From NCBI GenBank assembly GCA_035524335.1, contig DATKPE010000037.1, positions 1 to 22,638 on the forward strand: a DNA stretch of 22,638 bases, given 5' to 3'. Both the position numbers and the translations under genes were made by a program. The notes under the pieces were generated by a model. The model made no database searches and was not told the origin of the DNA. It saw only the letters and a list, made by a program, of their open reading frames with translations. The stretch is from DATKPE01 sp035524335 (lineage in GTDB: Bacteria > Bacteroidota > Ignavibacteria > UBA10030 > SZUA-254). Below are positions 13,442 to 22,261 of the stretch, in pieces; positions within the stretch are counted from its first letter, which is position 1, and every line of letters begins with the position of its first letter.

Positions 13442-14383
13442 ATGCACATCCTGAAACCGCACCCGCTGAAAAAGGGAGACGTGATCGGCATCTGCGCACC
13501 ATCAAGCTCGATCGACAAGGCGGACCGTCTCGAACGCGGCATCCGGTATCTGGAACGCCTCGGCTACCGGGTCGAACTCGGGAAGAACATCTTCCGCCGC
13601 CGCGGCTACCTGGCCGGAACCGACCGGCAGCGCGCCGACGATCTGAACGGTTTTTTCCGCGACAAAAAAGTGAGGGCGATCTTCACTGCCCGGGGAGGCT
13701 ACGGCTCACAGCGCCTCCTTCCGCTCCTCGACTATTGCGCAATCCGGTCCGATCCGAAAATTCTCGTCGGGTACAGCGACGTCACCGCCCTGCATCTCGG
13801 CATCTTTTCCAAAACCGGTCTCCTCGGCTTCTCCGGTCCGATGGTCACTTCCCACATGGGAAAAGGATTCGGCGGCCCGGCCGAGGAACAGTTCTGGCGC
13901 ACCGTCAGCTCGACCGGAGTTCTTCCACCGATTCAGGCGGGTCCGTGCTCTGTCCGCCCCGGCACCGGAGGCCGGCCTTCCTCAGGCCGCATTCTGGGAG
14001 GCAATCTCTCCCTCGTTGCAGCGGCCGTCGGCACTCCCTATTTCCCTCCGACCCGCGGCATACTCCTCCTCCTTGAGGAAATCGACGAGCGCCCCTACCG
14101 GATCGACCGGACCCTTCAGCAGATGAACCTCGCCGGGCTCTTCAAACGGACCACGGGCGTCCTCCTGGGGAACTTTACCGGCTGTACGCCGAAGCGCGGC
14201 GCATCCTCTCTTTCCCTCAACGAAATGTTCGGCGAGATTTTCGGTTCGTTCCCCCATCCCGTCCTGCGCGGAATCCGCTACGGCCATATCCGAAATTCTC
14301 TCACCATTCCCATCGGCCTCCGTGCCCGGATCGACCCCCGGGGTGAAAAGCTGGTTTTCATGGAACCCGCCCTTTCGCCCTGA
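13442..14383 (+). CDS. ldcA: muramoyltetrapeptide (LD-) carboxypeptidase, S66 family
   Basis: LdcA removes the terminal D-alanine from murein tetrapeptides during wall recycling in the cytoplasm. The 313-residue protein shows GDVIGICAPSS (12-22), ARGGYGSQRLLP (83-94), GYSDVTALH (110-118) with the nucleophile at 112, LLEEIDERPYRIDR (210-223) with the catalytic glutamate, and YGHIRNSLTIPIG (280-292) with the histidine at 282. The Ser-Glu-His triad of the S66 family is therefore complete. There is no signal peptide, as expected for the cytoplasmic enzyme. Immediately downstream on the same strand lie the purine and elongasome genes; a 184-base gap with its own promoter suggests ldcA is a separate unit. 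Confidence 0.92.
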   Translation: MHILKPHPLKKGDVIGICAPSSSIDKADRLERGIRYLERLGYRVELGKNIFRRRGYLAGTDRQRADDLNGFFRDKKVRAIFTARGGYGSQRLLPLLDYCAIRSDPKILVGYSDVTALHLGIFSKTGLLGFSGPMVTSHMGKGFGGPAEEQFWRTVSSTGVLPPIQAGPCSVRPGTGGRPSSGRILGGNLSLVAAAVGTPYFPPTRGILLLLEEIDERPYRIDRTLQQMNLAGLFKRTTGVLLGNFTGCTPKRGASSLSLNEMFGEIFGSFPHPVLRGIRYGHIRNSLTIPIGLRARIDPRGEKLVFMEPALSP

Positions 14384-14441
14384 CCGCCGCCTGCTTTTCC
14401 GATGCCCCCGGAGCCGTGTGCCCGGGCGGCCTGTCATCCTC

Positions 14442-14472
14442 ATCCGGCAAAGGATACGTCAACGGATTTTTT
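14442..14472 (+). terminator. weak terminator candidate downstream of ldcA
   Basis: ATCCG (14442-14446) pairs with CGGAT (14463-14467) and is followed by six T residues. The stem is only five pairs with a 16-base loop, so it is marginal. Confidence 0.25.
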
Positions 14473-14503
14473 CCTCTCCTCTCTTCCCGGGAAGGATGTT
14501 TTA

Positions 14504-14534
14504 TTGATTATTCTTCAAATTAGTTGTAAATTTG
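14504..14534 (+). promoter_or_regulatory. promoter for the purN-purH-mre-rod run
   Basis: In this A+T-rich patch TTG (14504-14506) is followed after 20 bases by TAAATTTG (14527-14534), a full match to the Bacteroidota pattern TTG-N19-21-TAnnTTTG. The same bases also give TTGATT-17-TAAATT, four of six matches each, for a sigma70-type reading. It is the only plausible promoter before the long run of genes. Confidence 0.55.
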
Positions 14535-14567
14535 ACCTAAAATTGAAGGAGAGCAGTTTCCGCCCAC

Positions 14568-15194
14568 ATGCTGAAGATTGCGGTTTTTGCGTCGGGAAAA
14601 GGCTCCAATCTTGCGGCGATTCTGGACGCGGTCGCCGGTGGGAGAATACCCGACGCCGGAGTCGTGCTCGTTGTCAGCAACAACCACGGTGCGGGCGCCC
14701 TCGCCATGGCGGGGAATCGCGGAATTCCTGCGCTCCACATCAGCAGGCGGATGTTTCCGACCGACGAAGCATACAATGAATCGCTGCTCGCGGCGCTCAA
14801 CGACCATCAGGTGAACTTCATCGCCCTTGCCGGGTACATGAAAAAACTCGACGCACCGATCGTGAGATCGTTCATCAACCGGATCGTCAACATACATCCG
14901 GCGCTTCTTCCCGCGTTCGGCGGTGAGGGCATGTACGGCATGCACGTGCACCGGGCGGTGATCGCGAGCGGAAGCCGGATATCGGGGGCAACGGTCCATC
15001 TCGTGAACGAGGAATACGACGCAGGCCCGATCATCCTTCAGGAACAGATCCCCGTCGACCCGGGGGAAACGGCGGAATCGCTTGCGGGCAAGGTTCTTGC
15101 CCTCGAGCACCGTCTTTATCCAGAAGCAATCCGGCTTTTCGCCGAAGGCAGAATTTCCGTCGACCGACATCACCGGGTCGCCATCGCCTCATGA
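14568..15194 (+). CDS. purN: phosphoribosylglycinamide formyltransferase
   Basis: PurN transfers a formyl group from 10-formyl-tetrahydrofolate to GAR, the third step of purine synthesis. The 208-residue protein starts MLKIAVFASGKGSNL, the phosphate-binding motif. It carries NIHPALLP (108-115), giving catalytic N108 and H110, and HLVNEEYDAGPIIL (144-157), giving D151. All three catalytic residues of the family are thus present. An AAGGAG lies 16 bases before the ATG, further than usual, yet no other in-frame start fits the family N-terminus. The stop overlaps the purH start by four bases (ATGA). Confidence 0.96.
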   Translation: MLKIAVFASGKGSNLAAILDAVAGGRIPDAGVVLVVSNNHGAGALAMAGNRGIPALHISRRMFPTDEAYNESLLAALNDHQVNFIALAGYMKKLDAPIVRSFINRIVNIHPALLPAFGGEGMYGMHVHRAVIASGSRISGATVHLVNEEYDAGPIILQEQIPVDPGETAESLAGKVLALEHRLYPEAIRLFAEGRISVDRHHRVAIAS

Positions 15195-16744
15195 CTCCCG
15201 TCCGCATTACCCGCGCCCTGATCAGTGTCTCCGATAAAACGGGACTTGTTGAATTCGCCCGGCGCCTCAGCGCGCGCGGCATCGACATTCTTTCGACCGG
15301 CGGCACGCATGCGCTTCTCCGGGACGCCGGAATCCCCGCGCGTTCGGTGACCGCCGTGACCGGATTCCCCGAGATCCTGGACGGTCGCGTCAAAACCCTG
15401 CATCCCAAAATTCACGGCGGACTTCTCGGCATTCCAGATCATCCCGTACACCGGCGCGAAATGGACGAGCACGGCATCGAGCCCATCGACCTGCTCGTCG
15501 TCAATCTTTATCCCTTCGAGGCGACCGTCACCGACCCGGCCGTTCGCCTGGAGGATGCGATCGAACAGATCGATATCGGCGGACCGGCGATGCTCAGGGC
15601 CGCGGCAAAGAACTGCCGGTGCAAAACCGTGCTCTGCGACCCGGCGCAATACACGGGATTTCTTGAGGAACTCGAGCAGAGCGGCGGTTCGATCAGCTGG
15701 AAGACGCGATTCCGGCTTGCTCAGGAGGCGTTTCTGCACACGGCCCGGTACGATTCCGCCATCGGAGGGTGGCTTTCCGGGCAGATCTCGCCTGCGGACC
15801 GTCCGGTACTTCCGGAGGTGTACACGCTTGTTCTCCCGAAGGCGGAACAGCTCCGCTACGGAGAAAATCCGCATCAGCAGGCGGCGCTGTACGGGAATTT
15901 TCACGCGTTCTTCACCAAACTTCACGGGAAGGATTTATCGTACAATAATCTGGTCGACATCCAGGCCGCGGTCGAGCTGGTCGAAGGGTTTGCGGAACCG
16001 GCCGCCGCGATCATCAAGCATACGAATCCGTGCGGCGTCGGGACCGGTGCGCATCCCGCCGAGGCGTACAGGAAGGCCTTTGCGACGGATCAGAAATCGG
16101 CGTTCGGGGGCATCGTCGCATTCAACCGGCCTCTCGACATGGAGGCGGTCCGCGCCATCGATGCGGTGTTCACCGAGGTTGTGATCGCGCGCGATTTTCC
16201 CGCGGAGGTTCTCGACACACTGAAAAAAAAGAAGGACCGGCGACTCATCATCCAGCGCAGGGCGCTGGCCGGATCCACGGGACTCGCTGTGCGGCAGATC
16301 GCGGGGGGAATGCTCGTCCAGACCGCCGATCAGCAGATGTACCGGGACGAGGAGCTCCGGGTGGTCACCCGCCGTTCGCCGGGCGCCGAGGAGCGCGCCG
16401 CGATGGAATTCGCATGGCGGGTCGCAAAGTACGTCAAATCGAATGCGATCGTCTATGCGAAGGCGGACCGTACGCTCGGCATCGGCGCAGGTCAGATGTC
16501 CCGGATCGATTCCGCGCGCATCGCGGTATTGAAGGCACGCGAGGCCGGACTTCCGCTCGAGGGATGTGCGGTCGCATCGGACGCCTTTTTTCCCTTCGCC
16601 GACGGTCTGCTGGAAGCGGTGGCGGCCGGCGCGACGGCGGTGATACAGCCCGGCGGTTCCATCCGCGACGAGGAAGTGATATCCGCGGCCGATGACAACA
16701 ATATCGCGATGATCATGACCGGCACGCGTCATTTTAAACATTAA
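15191..16744 (+). CDS. purH: bifunctional AICAR transformylase / IMP cyclohydrolase
   Basis: PurH carries out the last two steps of IMP synthesis. The 517-residue length is normal. The N-terminal cyclohydrolase domain (about 1-150) shows ISVSDKTGL, ILSTGGTHALL and GRVKTLHPKIHGGLL (65-79). The transformylase domain shows LRYGENPHQQAALYG (221-235), IIKHTNPCGVGTG (274-286) with the catalytic K276-H277 pair, SAFGGIVAFN, and near the end SDAFFPFADG and QPGGSIRDEEVI. Its start overlaps the purN stop (ATGA), so the two are translationally coupled. mreB follows after 23 bases on the same strand. Confidence 0.97.
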   Translation: MTPVRITRALISVSDKTGLVEFARRLSARGIDILSTGGTHALLRDAGIPARSVTAVTGFPEILDGRVKTLHPKIHGGLLGIPDHPVHRREMDEHGIEPIDLLVVNLYPFEATVTDPAVRLEDAIEQIDIGGPAMLRAAAKNCRCKTVLCDPAQYTGFLEELEQSGGSISWKTRFRLAQEAFLHTARYDSAIGGWLSGQISPADRPVLPEVYTLVLPKAEQLRYGENPHQQAALYGNFHAFFTKLHGKDLSYNNLVDIQAAVELVEGFAEPAAAIIKHTNPCGVGTGAHPAEAYRKAFATDQKSAFGGIVAFNRPLDMEAVRAIDAVFTEVVIARDFPAEVLDTLKKKKDRRLIIQRRALAGSTGLAVRQIAGGMLVQTADQQMYRDEELRVVTRRSPGAEERAAMEFAWRVAKYVKSNAIVYAKADRTLGIGAGQMSRIDSARIAVLKAREAGLPLEGCAVASDAFFPFADGLLEAVAAGATAVIQPGGSIRDEEVISAADDNNIAMIMTGTRHFKH

Positions 16745-16767
16745 CCATTCACACATTCTGGAGCAGT

Positions 16768-17793
16768 ATGGGTTTATTCTCTCTTTTCTCCGCCGATCTT
16801 GCGATTGATCTCGGGACCGCCAATACGCTCATTCACCTCAAGGGGCGCGGCATCGTTCTGAACGAACCGTCCATCGTGGCGTTCGACCGGAACACGAAAA
16901 AAATCGTCGCAATCGGAAACGAGGCACGCGAGATGCTCGGCCGGACGCACCGGGACATCAGGACCATCCGTCCCATGAAGGACGGGGTGATCGCCGATTT
17001 TGAAATCGCAGAGGGAATGCTCCGTGAGTTCATCAAAAAGGTCTCCTCGAACTGGATGCCGAGCAGGCGGATCGTCGTCTGCGTGCCGAGCGGAGTGACG
17101 GAAGTCGAGAAGAGGGCGGTGCGCGACGCGGCGGAACACGCCGGCGCCAAGGAGGTGCATCTGATCGCGGAGCCGATGGCCGCGGCGATCGGCATCGGGC
17201 TCGATGTCGACGCGCCGGCCGGCAACATGGTAGTCGACATCGGCGGCGGGACGACCGAGATCGCCGTCATCGCGCTCTCCGGCATCGTCAACGAGGAATC
17301 GATCCGCATCGCCGGGGATGAGATGAACAACGCGATCATCCAGTTCTTCAAAAAGAACCACAATATTCTCATCGGCGAGCGGACGGCGGAAGCGATCAAG
17401 TGCGAGGTCGGGTCGGCCATGCCCCTCAAGGAGGAGATCACCATTCAGGTGAAAGGCCGCGATCTGGTGAACGGCATTCCGAAAACCACCGAAACGAGCT
17501 CCGTCGAGATCCGCGAATCGCTGAACGAATCGGTTCAGCAGATCGTCGACGCGGTCAAACTGACGCTCGAGCGGACACCCCCGGAACTCTCGTCGGACAT
17601 CCTCGACCGCGGAATCATGCTCTCCGGCGGCGGGGCGCTCCTGAAACAGCTTGACGAACGGCTCCGGCTCGAGACGAGCCTCCCGGTCCATGTGGCGGAA
17701 GATCCGCTGACGGCCGTCGTCCGCGGCACCGGGAAAGTTCTCGAGCACCTGAGCCACTATTCGAAGGTTCTCATCAAGAGCCGGCGGTACTGA
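16768..17793 (+). CDS. mreB: rod shape-determining actin-like protein MreB
   Basis: MreB polymerises on the inner membrane and steers the elongation machinery. The 341-residue protein begins MGLFSLFS, an amphipathic start typical of membrane-binding MreB, followed by the phosphate-1 motif AIDLGTANT (12-20), HLIAEPMAAAIG (131-142), the phosphate-2 block VVDIGGGTTEIAV (155-167) and the adenosine motif LSGGGALL. GGAG lies four to five bases before the ATG. The distance to purH is 23 bases without a promoter or terminator, so expression with the purine genes is likely. Confidence 0.98.
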   Translation: MGLFSLFSADLAIDLGTANTLIHLKGRGIVLNEPSIVAFDRNTKKIVAIGNEAREMLGRTHRDIRTIRPMKDGVIADFEIAEGMLREFIKKVSSNWMPSRRIVVCVPSGVTEVEKRAVRDAAEHAGAKEVHLIAEPMAAAIGIGLDVDAPAGNMVVDIGGGTTEIAVIALSGIVNEESIRIAGDEMNNAIIQFFKKNHNILIGERTAEAIKCEVGSAMPLKEEITIQVKGRDLVNGIPKTTETSSVEIRESLNESVQQIVDAVKLTLERTPPELSSDILDRGIMLSGGGALLKQLDERLRLETSLPVHVAEDPLTAVVRGTGKVLEHLSHYSKVLIKSRRY

Positions 17794-17835
17794 TCGCGGA
17801 AGAGCGGCCTCTCCCCCGAATACGCCCCGGAGCGC

Positions 17836-18669
17836 ATGCAGAGACTCATTGACATACTGCTTCTGTTCAAGGAGTACGTGCTCCTCACGCTCCTCTGCAT
17901 CCTTTCCCTCTTCCTTCTCAGCCTCAACGACACGCCCCAGATGCGGTGGATCCGTTCCTACACTCTCGGCGCGGTCGGCGTCATTCAGAGCGGGTTATCC
18001 ATCATACCGAACGTCGTTGAACTGAAGCGGGAAAACGACGTTCTCCGCCAGCTGAACGTCAACCTTTCGAACGAGGTGAGCCTCCTCCGGGAAGCCCGGC
18101 TGGAAAACCTGCGCCTGCGGACTCTTCTCGGACTGAAGGAGCGGACCTCCCACAGCTTCGTCGTGGGCGACGTGGTCGGGAAAACACTCCACCTCCTGAG
18201 AAATACCATCACCCTCAATATCGGCGAAGCCGACAGCGTCCGGGTCGACATGCCGATCATTTCCGAATCGGGCCTGGTCGGCAAGATCATCGCCACAAGC
18301 TCCCATTTTTCCGTCGGCCAGCTCCTGATCAACAAGGACTTCCGGGCGAGCGCCAAGATTCAGCGGAGCAGGGTCGACGGCCTCATTTCGTGGGACGGCG
18401 GCGAGACCCTCCGCCTCAACAGCGTCTCCAAAACGCAGGACGTGATTCCGGGCGACGTCGTCATCACCTCGGAATACAGCAACGTCTTTCCGCGGGACAT
18501 CCGGATCGGCATTGTTTCCAGAATCGACGAAAAGCCGGGGAGTCTTTTCAAGGATATCGAAATCACCCCGAGCGTGGAATTTTCCTCCCTCGAACAGGTG
18601 TTTGTCGTGACCTCCCTCGGGGAACGCGAGCGGTCGGCCCTCGAATCGAAAGCGGCGCAGAAAAAATGA
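17836..18669 (+). CDS. mreC: rod shape-determining protein MreC
   Basis: MreC is the periplasmic scaffold of the elongasome that activates PBP2. The 277-residue protein has one membrane segment (about 14-30), a coiled coil rich in Leu, Glu and Asn (about 62-100), and then a two-barrel domain with VVGKTLHLLRNTITLNIG, GLVGKIIATSSHFSVGQLL and PGDVVITSEYSNVFP. Length and order match the family. GGAG stands close before the ATG. Its stop overlaps the mreD start (ATGA). The 42-base gap after mreB shows no terminator. Confidence 0.95.
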   Translation: MQRLIDILLLFKEYVLLTLLCILSLFLLSLNDTPQMRWIRSYTLGAVGVIQSGLSIIPNVVELKRENDVLRQLNVNLSNEVSLLREARLENLRLRTLLGLKERTSHSFVVGDVVGKTLHLLRNTITLNIGEADSVRVDMPIISESGLVGKIIATSSHFSVGQLLINKDFRASAKIQRSRVDGLISWDGGETLRLNSVSKTQDVIPGDVVITSEYSNVFPRDIRIGIVSRIDEKPGSLFKDIEITPSVEFSSLEQVFVVTSLGERERSALESKAAQKK

Positions 18670-19154
18670 TCCGCCGCGCCGTCCGATACGCCCTCGTTTC
18701 GGTTCTCTTCATCATCGTGCAGACGAAGATCCTCCGCCTGCTGAGCATCGAGGGAATCACCCCCGACCTGCTCACCGTCTGGATCGCCTACATCGCACTG
18801 CGGGAGGGACAGCTCACCGGAACGCTCTGGGGATTCGGCGTCGGTCTTCTGTTCGACATCGTCGCGGGGGATTTCATCGGCCTTGCCGCATTCTCGGGCA
18901 CCATCGCCGGCTTCGCCGCGGGGTACTTCTACAACGAAAATAAAACCCTGCTCACCCTCGGCAGTTACCGGTTCATCGTCGTCACCCTGATCGTCTCCGC
19001 GGTGCACAATCTCTTCTATTTCACCATTTACACCCGCGGATCGGAGATCTCCATCCTCCGCGCCGTGTTCGAGATCGGCCTTGCGACCACGCTGTACACC
19101 GGCATCCTCTCCCTTCTGCCGATGATCGTCTTCTCACGCCGGCTTGCCCGTTGA
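18666..19154 (+). CDS. mreD: rod shape-determining membrane protein MreD
   Basis: The 162-residue protein is very hydrophobic, with about five membrane segments. PDLLTVWIAYIALREGQLTG and GFGVGLLFDIVAG are typical of MreD, a polytopic partner of MreC. Identification rests on these blocks, the size and the position between mreC and the PBP2 gene. The ATG overlaps the mreC stop (ATGA), pointing to coupled translation. Confidence 0.93.
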   Translation: MIRRAVRYALVSVLFIIVQTKILRLLSIEGITPDLLTVWIAYIALREGQLTGTLWGFGVGLLFDIVAGDFIGLAAFSGTIAGFAAGYFYNENKTLLTLGSYRFIVVTLIVSAVHNLFYFTIYTRGSEISILRAVFEIGLATTLYTGILSLLPMIVFSRRLAR

Positions 19155-19159
19155 ACGCC

Positions 19160-20980
19160 ATGGACGTGTCCGACTTCACCTCGCGGAAAAATATTTTTTT
19201 CAAGGGACTCACGATCCTCTTCCTGATCCTCCTCGGACGGCTCATCCAGCTCCAGATCCTCTATCAGGACGTCTACGGGAAAAAATCGGAGGAGAACAGC
19301 ATCCGCCCGATCGCCCGCGACCCGATCCGCGGATACATCTACGACCGGAAGGGAACGCTCCTCGTCGACAACCGGCCGTCCTACACGGTCACCATCACCC
19401 CGTCCGAATTCAACGAAAAAACGCTTCCGGAACTCGCCCGCCTTCTCCAGATGGACACCACCACCATCCGGGAACGGCTCCGGCGCGGTCGGATCTACAA
19501 CCGGTTCGCTCCGACGAAGATCAAGCGGGACATCGATTTTCCGACCCTCACCGCACTTGAAGAACACCGCGACAAGTTTCCGGGCGTCGACTACCAGGTC
19601 GAAACGAAACGCTTCTATCCGACAAAAGCCAAAGCCACCCACCTCTTCGGCTATACCAAGGAAGTCTCCGACCAGCAGATCATCGAATCGAACGGGGAAT
19701 ACCATCCCGGCGATCTCATCGGCGCAACCGGCCTCGAGGCGGCGTATGAACGCTACCTGCGCGGACAGAAGGGATATGAATTTCTCACCGTCAACGCCCG
19801 GGGCCAGACCATCGGCGCATACAACGACGGCAAAACCGACATCCGTGTGAAGGAGGGGGACGATCTCTACCTCGCCATCGACGGGGATCTCCAGGCGCTC
19901 GCCGAATCGCTCCTCACCGGCAGGCGCGGTGCGATCGTCGCGATCGATCCCAACGACGGCGGAGTGCTCGCCCTCGCCAGCAAGCCGGATTACGATCTGA
20001 CGCAGTTCGGCGGCGTAACGCCGGTCAACGTCTGGAACGCGCTCCTGAACGACTCCACCAGACCGATGTTCAACCGCGCCACGATGACCCGCTACCCCCC
20101 CGGTTCGACCTTCAAGATGATCCTCGCCTCGGCCGCACTGCAGGAGGGAATCATCCCCCCGACCTGGCGCATCCAGTGCGAAGGATCGTTCCACTACGGA
20201 AACCGCGTCTTCAAGGACCATATCGCACATGGATCGACAGATCCGATCGAATCGATCCAGCGGTCATGCAACGTGTTCTACTACCAGCTCATGCTCAAAA
20301 CCGGACTGGAGCACTGGACCCATTACGGCGAGGAATACGGATTCGGACGCCCGACCGGCATCGACATCCTCGAGGAGACTTCAGGCCTCCTGCCATCGGA
20401 GGAATATTTCGACCGGGTGTACGGCAAGGGAAGGTGGACGCAGGGATATCTGGTCAGTCTGGCGATCGGCCAGGGCGAAGTCGGGGTATCGCCCCTGCAG
20501 ATGGCCTGTTATGCCGCCGCCCTCGGAACCAGAGGCATTTACCATCAGCCCCACGTCGTCGAAAAAATCCGCGACAAGGAAACCGGTCAACTGCAGGAAG
20601 TCAAAACGGAAACGCGCACCATCCAGCTCGACGACTGGGTCTGGGACATCATCCATGAAGGAATGTACCGCTGTGTGAACATGCCCGGCGGGACCGCTCT
20701 TACCGCCCGCGTCCGGAACGTCCGCGTCGCCGGCAAGACCGGAACCGCGCAGAATCCCCACGGAAAAGATCATGCCTGGTTCATCGGCTTCGCGCCGGAG
20801 GAACATCCGACCATCGCCATCTGCGTCCTGGTGGAAAACGCCGGCTTCGGCGGAGTCGTCTCGGCCCCCATCGCGGCGATGTGCATCGAACAGTATCTCT
20901 ACGGCGAGCTTATCCGGAACAGCCAGAAGCAGACATTCGTCCTGACGAAAGAGGAAGAAAGGGCCCTCGAGGCCGACTGA
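19160..20980 (+). CDS. mrdA: penicillin-binding protein 2, elongasome transpeptidase
   Basis: The 606-residue class B PBP has a short cytoplasmic tail, one membrane anchor (about 12-33), a pedestal domain starting at RPIARDPIRGYIYDRKGTLL (49-68), and a C-terminal transpeptidase domain. The penicillin-fold motifs are all intact: S316-T-F-K319, S369-C-N371 and K526-T-G528. The enzyme cross-links new glycan made by RodA during side-wall growth in the periplasm. ATG 19160 is chosen; an in-frame TTG at 19151 overlapping the mreD stop (TTGA) is the alternative. Neither has a clear Shine-Dalgarno sequence, so coupling with mreD is likely. rodA follows after six bases. Confidence 0.96.
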   Translation: MDVSDFTSRKNIFFKGLTILFLILLGRLIQLQILYQDVYGKKSEENSIRPIARDPIRGYIYDRKGTLLVDNRPSYTVTITPSEFNEKTLPELARLLQMDTTTIRERLRRGRIYNRFAPTKIKRDIDFPTLTALEEHRDKFPGVDYQVETKRFYPTKAKATHLFGYTKEVSDQQIIESNGEYHPGDLIGATGLEAAYERYLRGQKGYEFLTVNARGQTIGAYNDGKTDIRVKEGDDLYLAIDGDLQALAESLLTGRRGAIVAIDPNDGGVLALASKPDYDLTQFGGVTPVNVWNALLNDSTRPMFNRATMTRYPPGSTFKMILASAALQEGIIPPTWRIQCEGSFHYGNRVFKDHIAHGSTDPIESIQRSCNVFYYQLMLKTGLEHWTHYGEEYGFGRPTGIDILEETSGLLPSEEYFDRVYGKGRWTQGYLVSLAIGQGEVGVSPLQMACYAAALGTRGIYHQPHVVEKIRDKETGQLQEVKTETRTIQLDDWVWDIIHEGMYRCVNMPGGTALTARVRNVRVAGKTGTAQNPHGKDHAWFIGFAPEEHPTIAICVLVENAGFGGVVSAPIAAMCIEQYLYGELIRNSQKQTFVLTKEEERALEAD

Positions 20981-20986
20981 GATCCG

Positions 20987-22204
20987 ATGGAACGCACCGG
21001 AAAAGAATCGATAGACTACAGCATCATCGCGATCGTGCTTCTCCTGATCGTGATCAGCGTCGCGTCGGTCTACAGCGCAACGTACGACGCCGGCGCCGCG
21101 CTCTATTACCGGCGGCAGCTCCTCTGGGCCGGCATCGGCCTCATCCTCATGTTCGGGATCATGCTGATACCTTTCCGGACCCTCCAGCTGCTCTCCTATC
21201 CCCTTTACGCCGCCTCGCTTCTCGTCCTGGTGGTGATTCTGGCGGTCGGGAAAGTCGTGGCGGGCTCGAAAAGCTGGTTCGGCGTGGGAGGTCTCGGTCT
21301 TCAGCCCTCCGAATTCGTCAAGGTGACCACGATCCTCGCGCTGGCGTCGTACCTCTCGGGCGGGCACGTCAATCTGGGCCGGCTCCGGCCGCTCGCAACG
21401 GCGGCAGGGATCGTCCTTCTGCCGGTGATGCTCATTCTCCTCCAGCCCGATGTCGGAACCGCGCTGATCTATCTCGGGATGCTGGTCATCATCCTGTACT
21501 GGGCGGGAGTTCCCAATCTCATCCTCCTCCTCGTGCTCGCCCCGTGCACCGCAGCGATCACGACGCTCTCGAGCACGACGGCGTTTCTGATCACCATCAT
21601 CGCCACGATCATCCTCCTTCTGGTCATGCGGGAAAACCGGCTCTTCTCGGCGCTGATATTTTCGGCGACGGTCCTTTTCGGGGTGACGGTGCAGTTTCTG
21701 TTCGGCAAGCTGGCTCCCCATCAGCAGAAGCGGATCCTCACCTTCCTCAATTCCGATTACGATCCGCTCGGCGCGGGCTACAACGTCATCCAGTCCAAGA
21801 TCGCGATCGGCTCCGGCGGCCTGTTCGGCAAGGGATATCTGCAGGGGACGCAGACCCAGCTGAATTTTCTTCCGGCGCAGTGGACCGATTTCATCTACTG
21901 CGTTCCGAGCGAAGAGTTCGGTTTCCTCGGGGCGTTCGCAATTCTCGCCCTTTTGACGGCGTTCCTCGCCCGGGGCATTTACCTCGCCTCGACGGTCAAA
22001 AGCCGGTATGGAAGCCTCGTGGCAATCGGAGTGGTCTCCGCCGTGACCGTGCACACCACCATCAACATAGGCATGGCGATGGGGATCATGCCGGTGATCG
22101 GGGTGCCGCTTCCGTTCATGAGCTATGGCGGCTCGAATATGATCGCGGATCTGATGATGGCGGGTCTGCTTCTGAACGTCTACATGAACAGGAAGGAATA
22201 CTGA
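20987..22204 (+). CDS. rodA: SEDS peptidoglycan glycosyltransferase RodA
   Basis: RodA polymerises lipid II into glycan strands as partner of PBP2. The 405-residue protein has about ten membrane segments. SEDS landmarks are SKSWFGVGGLGLQPSEFVK (94-112), LLQPDVGTAL (151-160), SDYDPLGAGYNVIQSKIAIG (256-275), LPAQWTDFIYCVPSEEFGFL (295-314) and the late GVPLPFMSYGGSNM. The aspartate of the TDFI motif (301) is the likely catalytic residue by comparison with E. coli RodA and FtsW. The N-terminus MERTGKESIDYS fits the family, and the ATG lies six bases after the mrdA stop. No clear terminator follows within the next 60 bases, which are pyrimidine-rich. Confidence 0.96.
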   Translation: MERTGKESIDYSIIAIVLLLIVISVASVYSATYDAGAALYYRRQLLWAGIGLILMFGIMLIPFRTLQLLSYPLYAASLLVLVVILAVGKVVAGSKSWFGVGGLGLQPSEFVKVTTILALASYLSGGHVNLGRLRPLATAAGIVLLPVMLILLQPDVGTALIYLGMLVIILYWAGVPNLILLLVLAPCTAAITTLSSTTAFLITIIATIILLLVMRENRLFSALIFSATVLFGVTVQFLFGKLAPHQQKRILTFLNSDYDPLGAGYNVIQSKIAIGSGGLFGKGYLQGTQTQLNFLPAQWTDFIYCVPSEEFGFLGAFAILALLTAFLARGIYLASTVKSRYGSLVAIGVVSAVTVHTTINIGMAMGIMPVIGVPLPFMSYGGSNMIADLMMAGLLLNVYMNRKEY

Positions 22205-22261
22205 CACCCTCCGATCTTCCCGGAACCCCATCCTCCCTCCCCTTGCTTCATCCTCCCATCC

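Noticed and set aside
13255..13542. N-terminal extension of the SPFH protein to an upstream start
   Set aside because: The extension has no family similarity, overlaps ldcA on the other strand, and the internal ATG at 13254 has an excellent ribosome binding site.
12886..14076. Open frame of 396 codons on the plus strand across the SPFH and ldcA genes
   Set aside because: It runs over two recognisable genes and a promoter region; its product is an Arg/Pro-rich stretch without family features.
14405..14425. G+C-rich hairpin CCCGG...CCGGG after ldcA
   Set aside because: It has no T-run after it and could be chance in GC-rich sequence.
19028..20230. Open frame of 400 codons opposite mreD and mrdA
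   Set aside because: Antisense shadow of certain genes, without recognisable motifs.
20381..22231. Open frame of 616 codons on the minus strand, opposite mrdA and rodA
   Set aside because: It is antisense to two certain genes. Its predicted protein is unusually rich in Arg, Asp, His and Glu and has no recognisable domain, as expected for the mirror frame of GC-rich genes.
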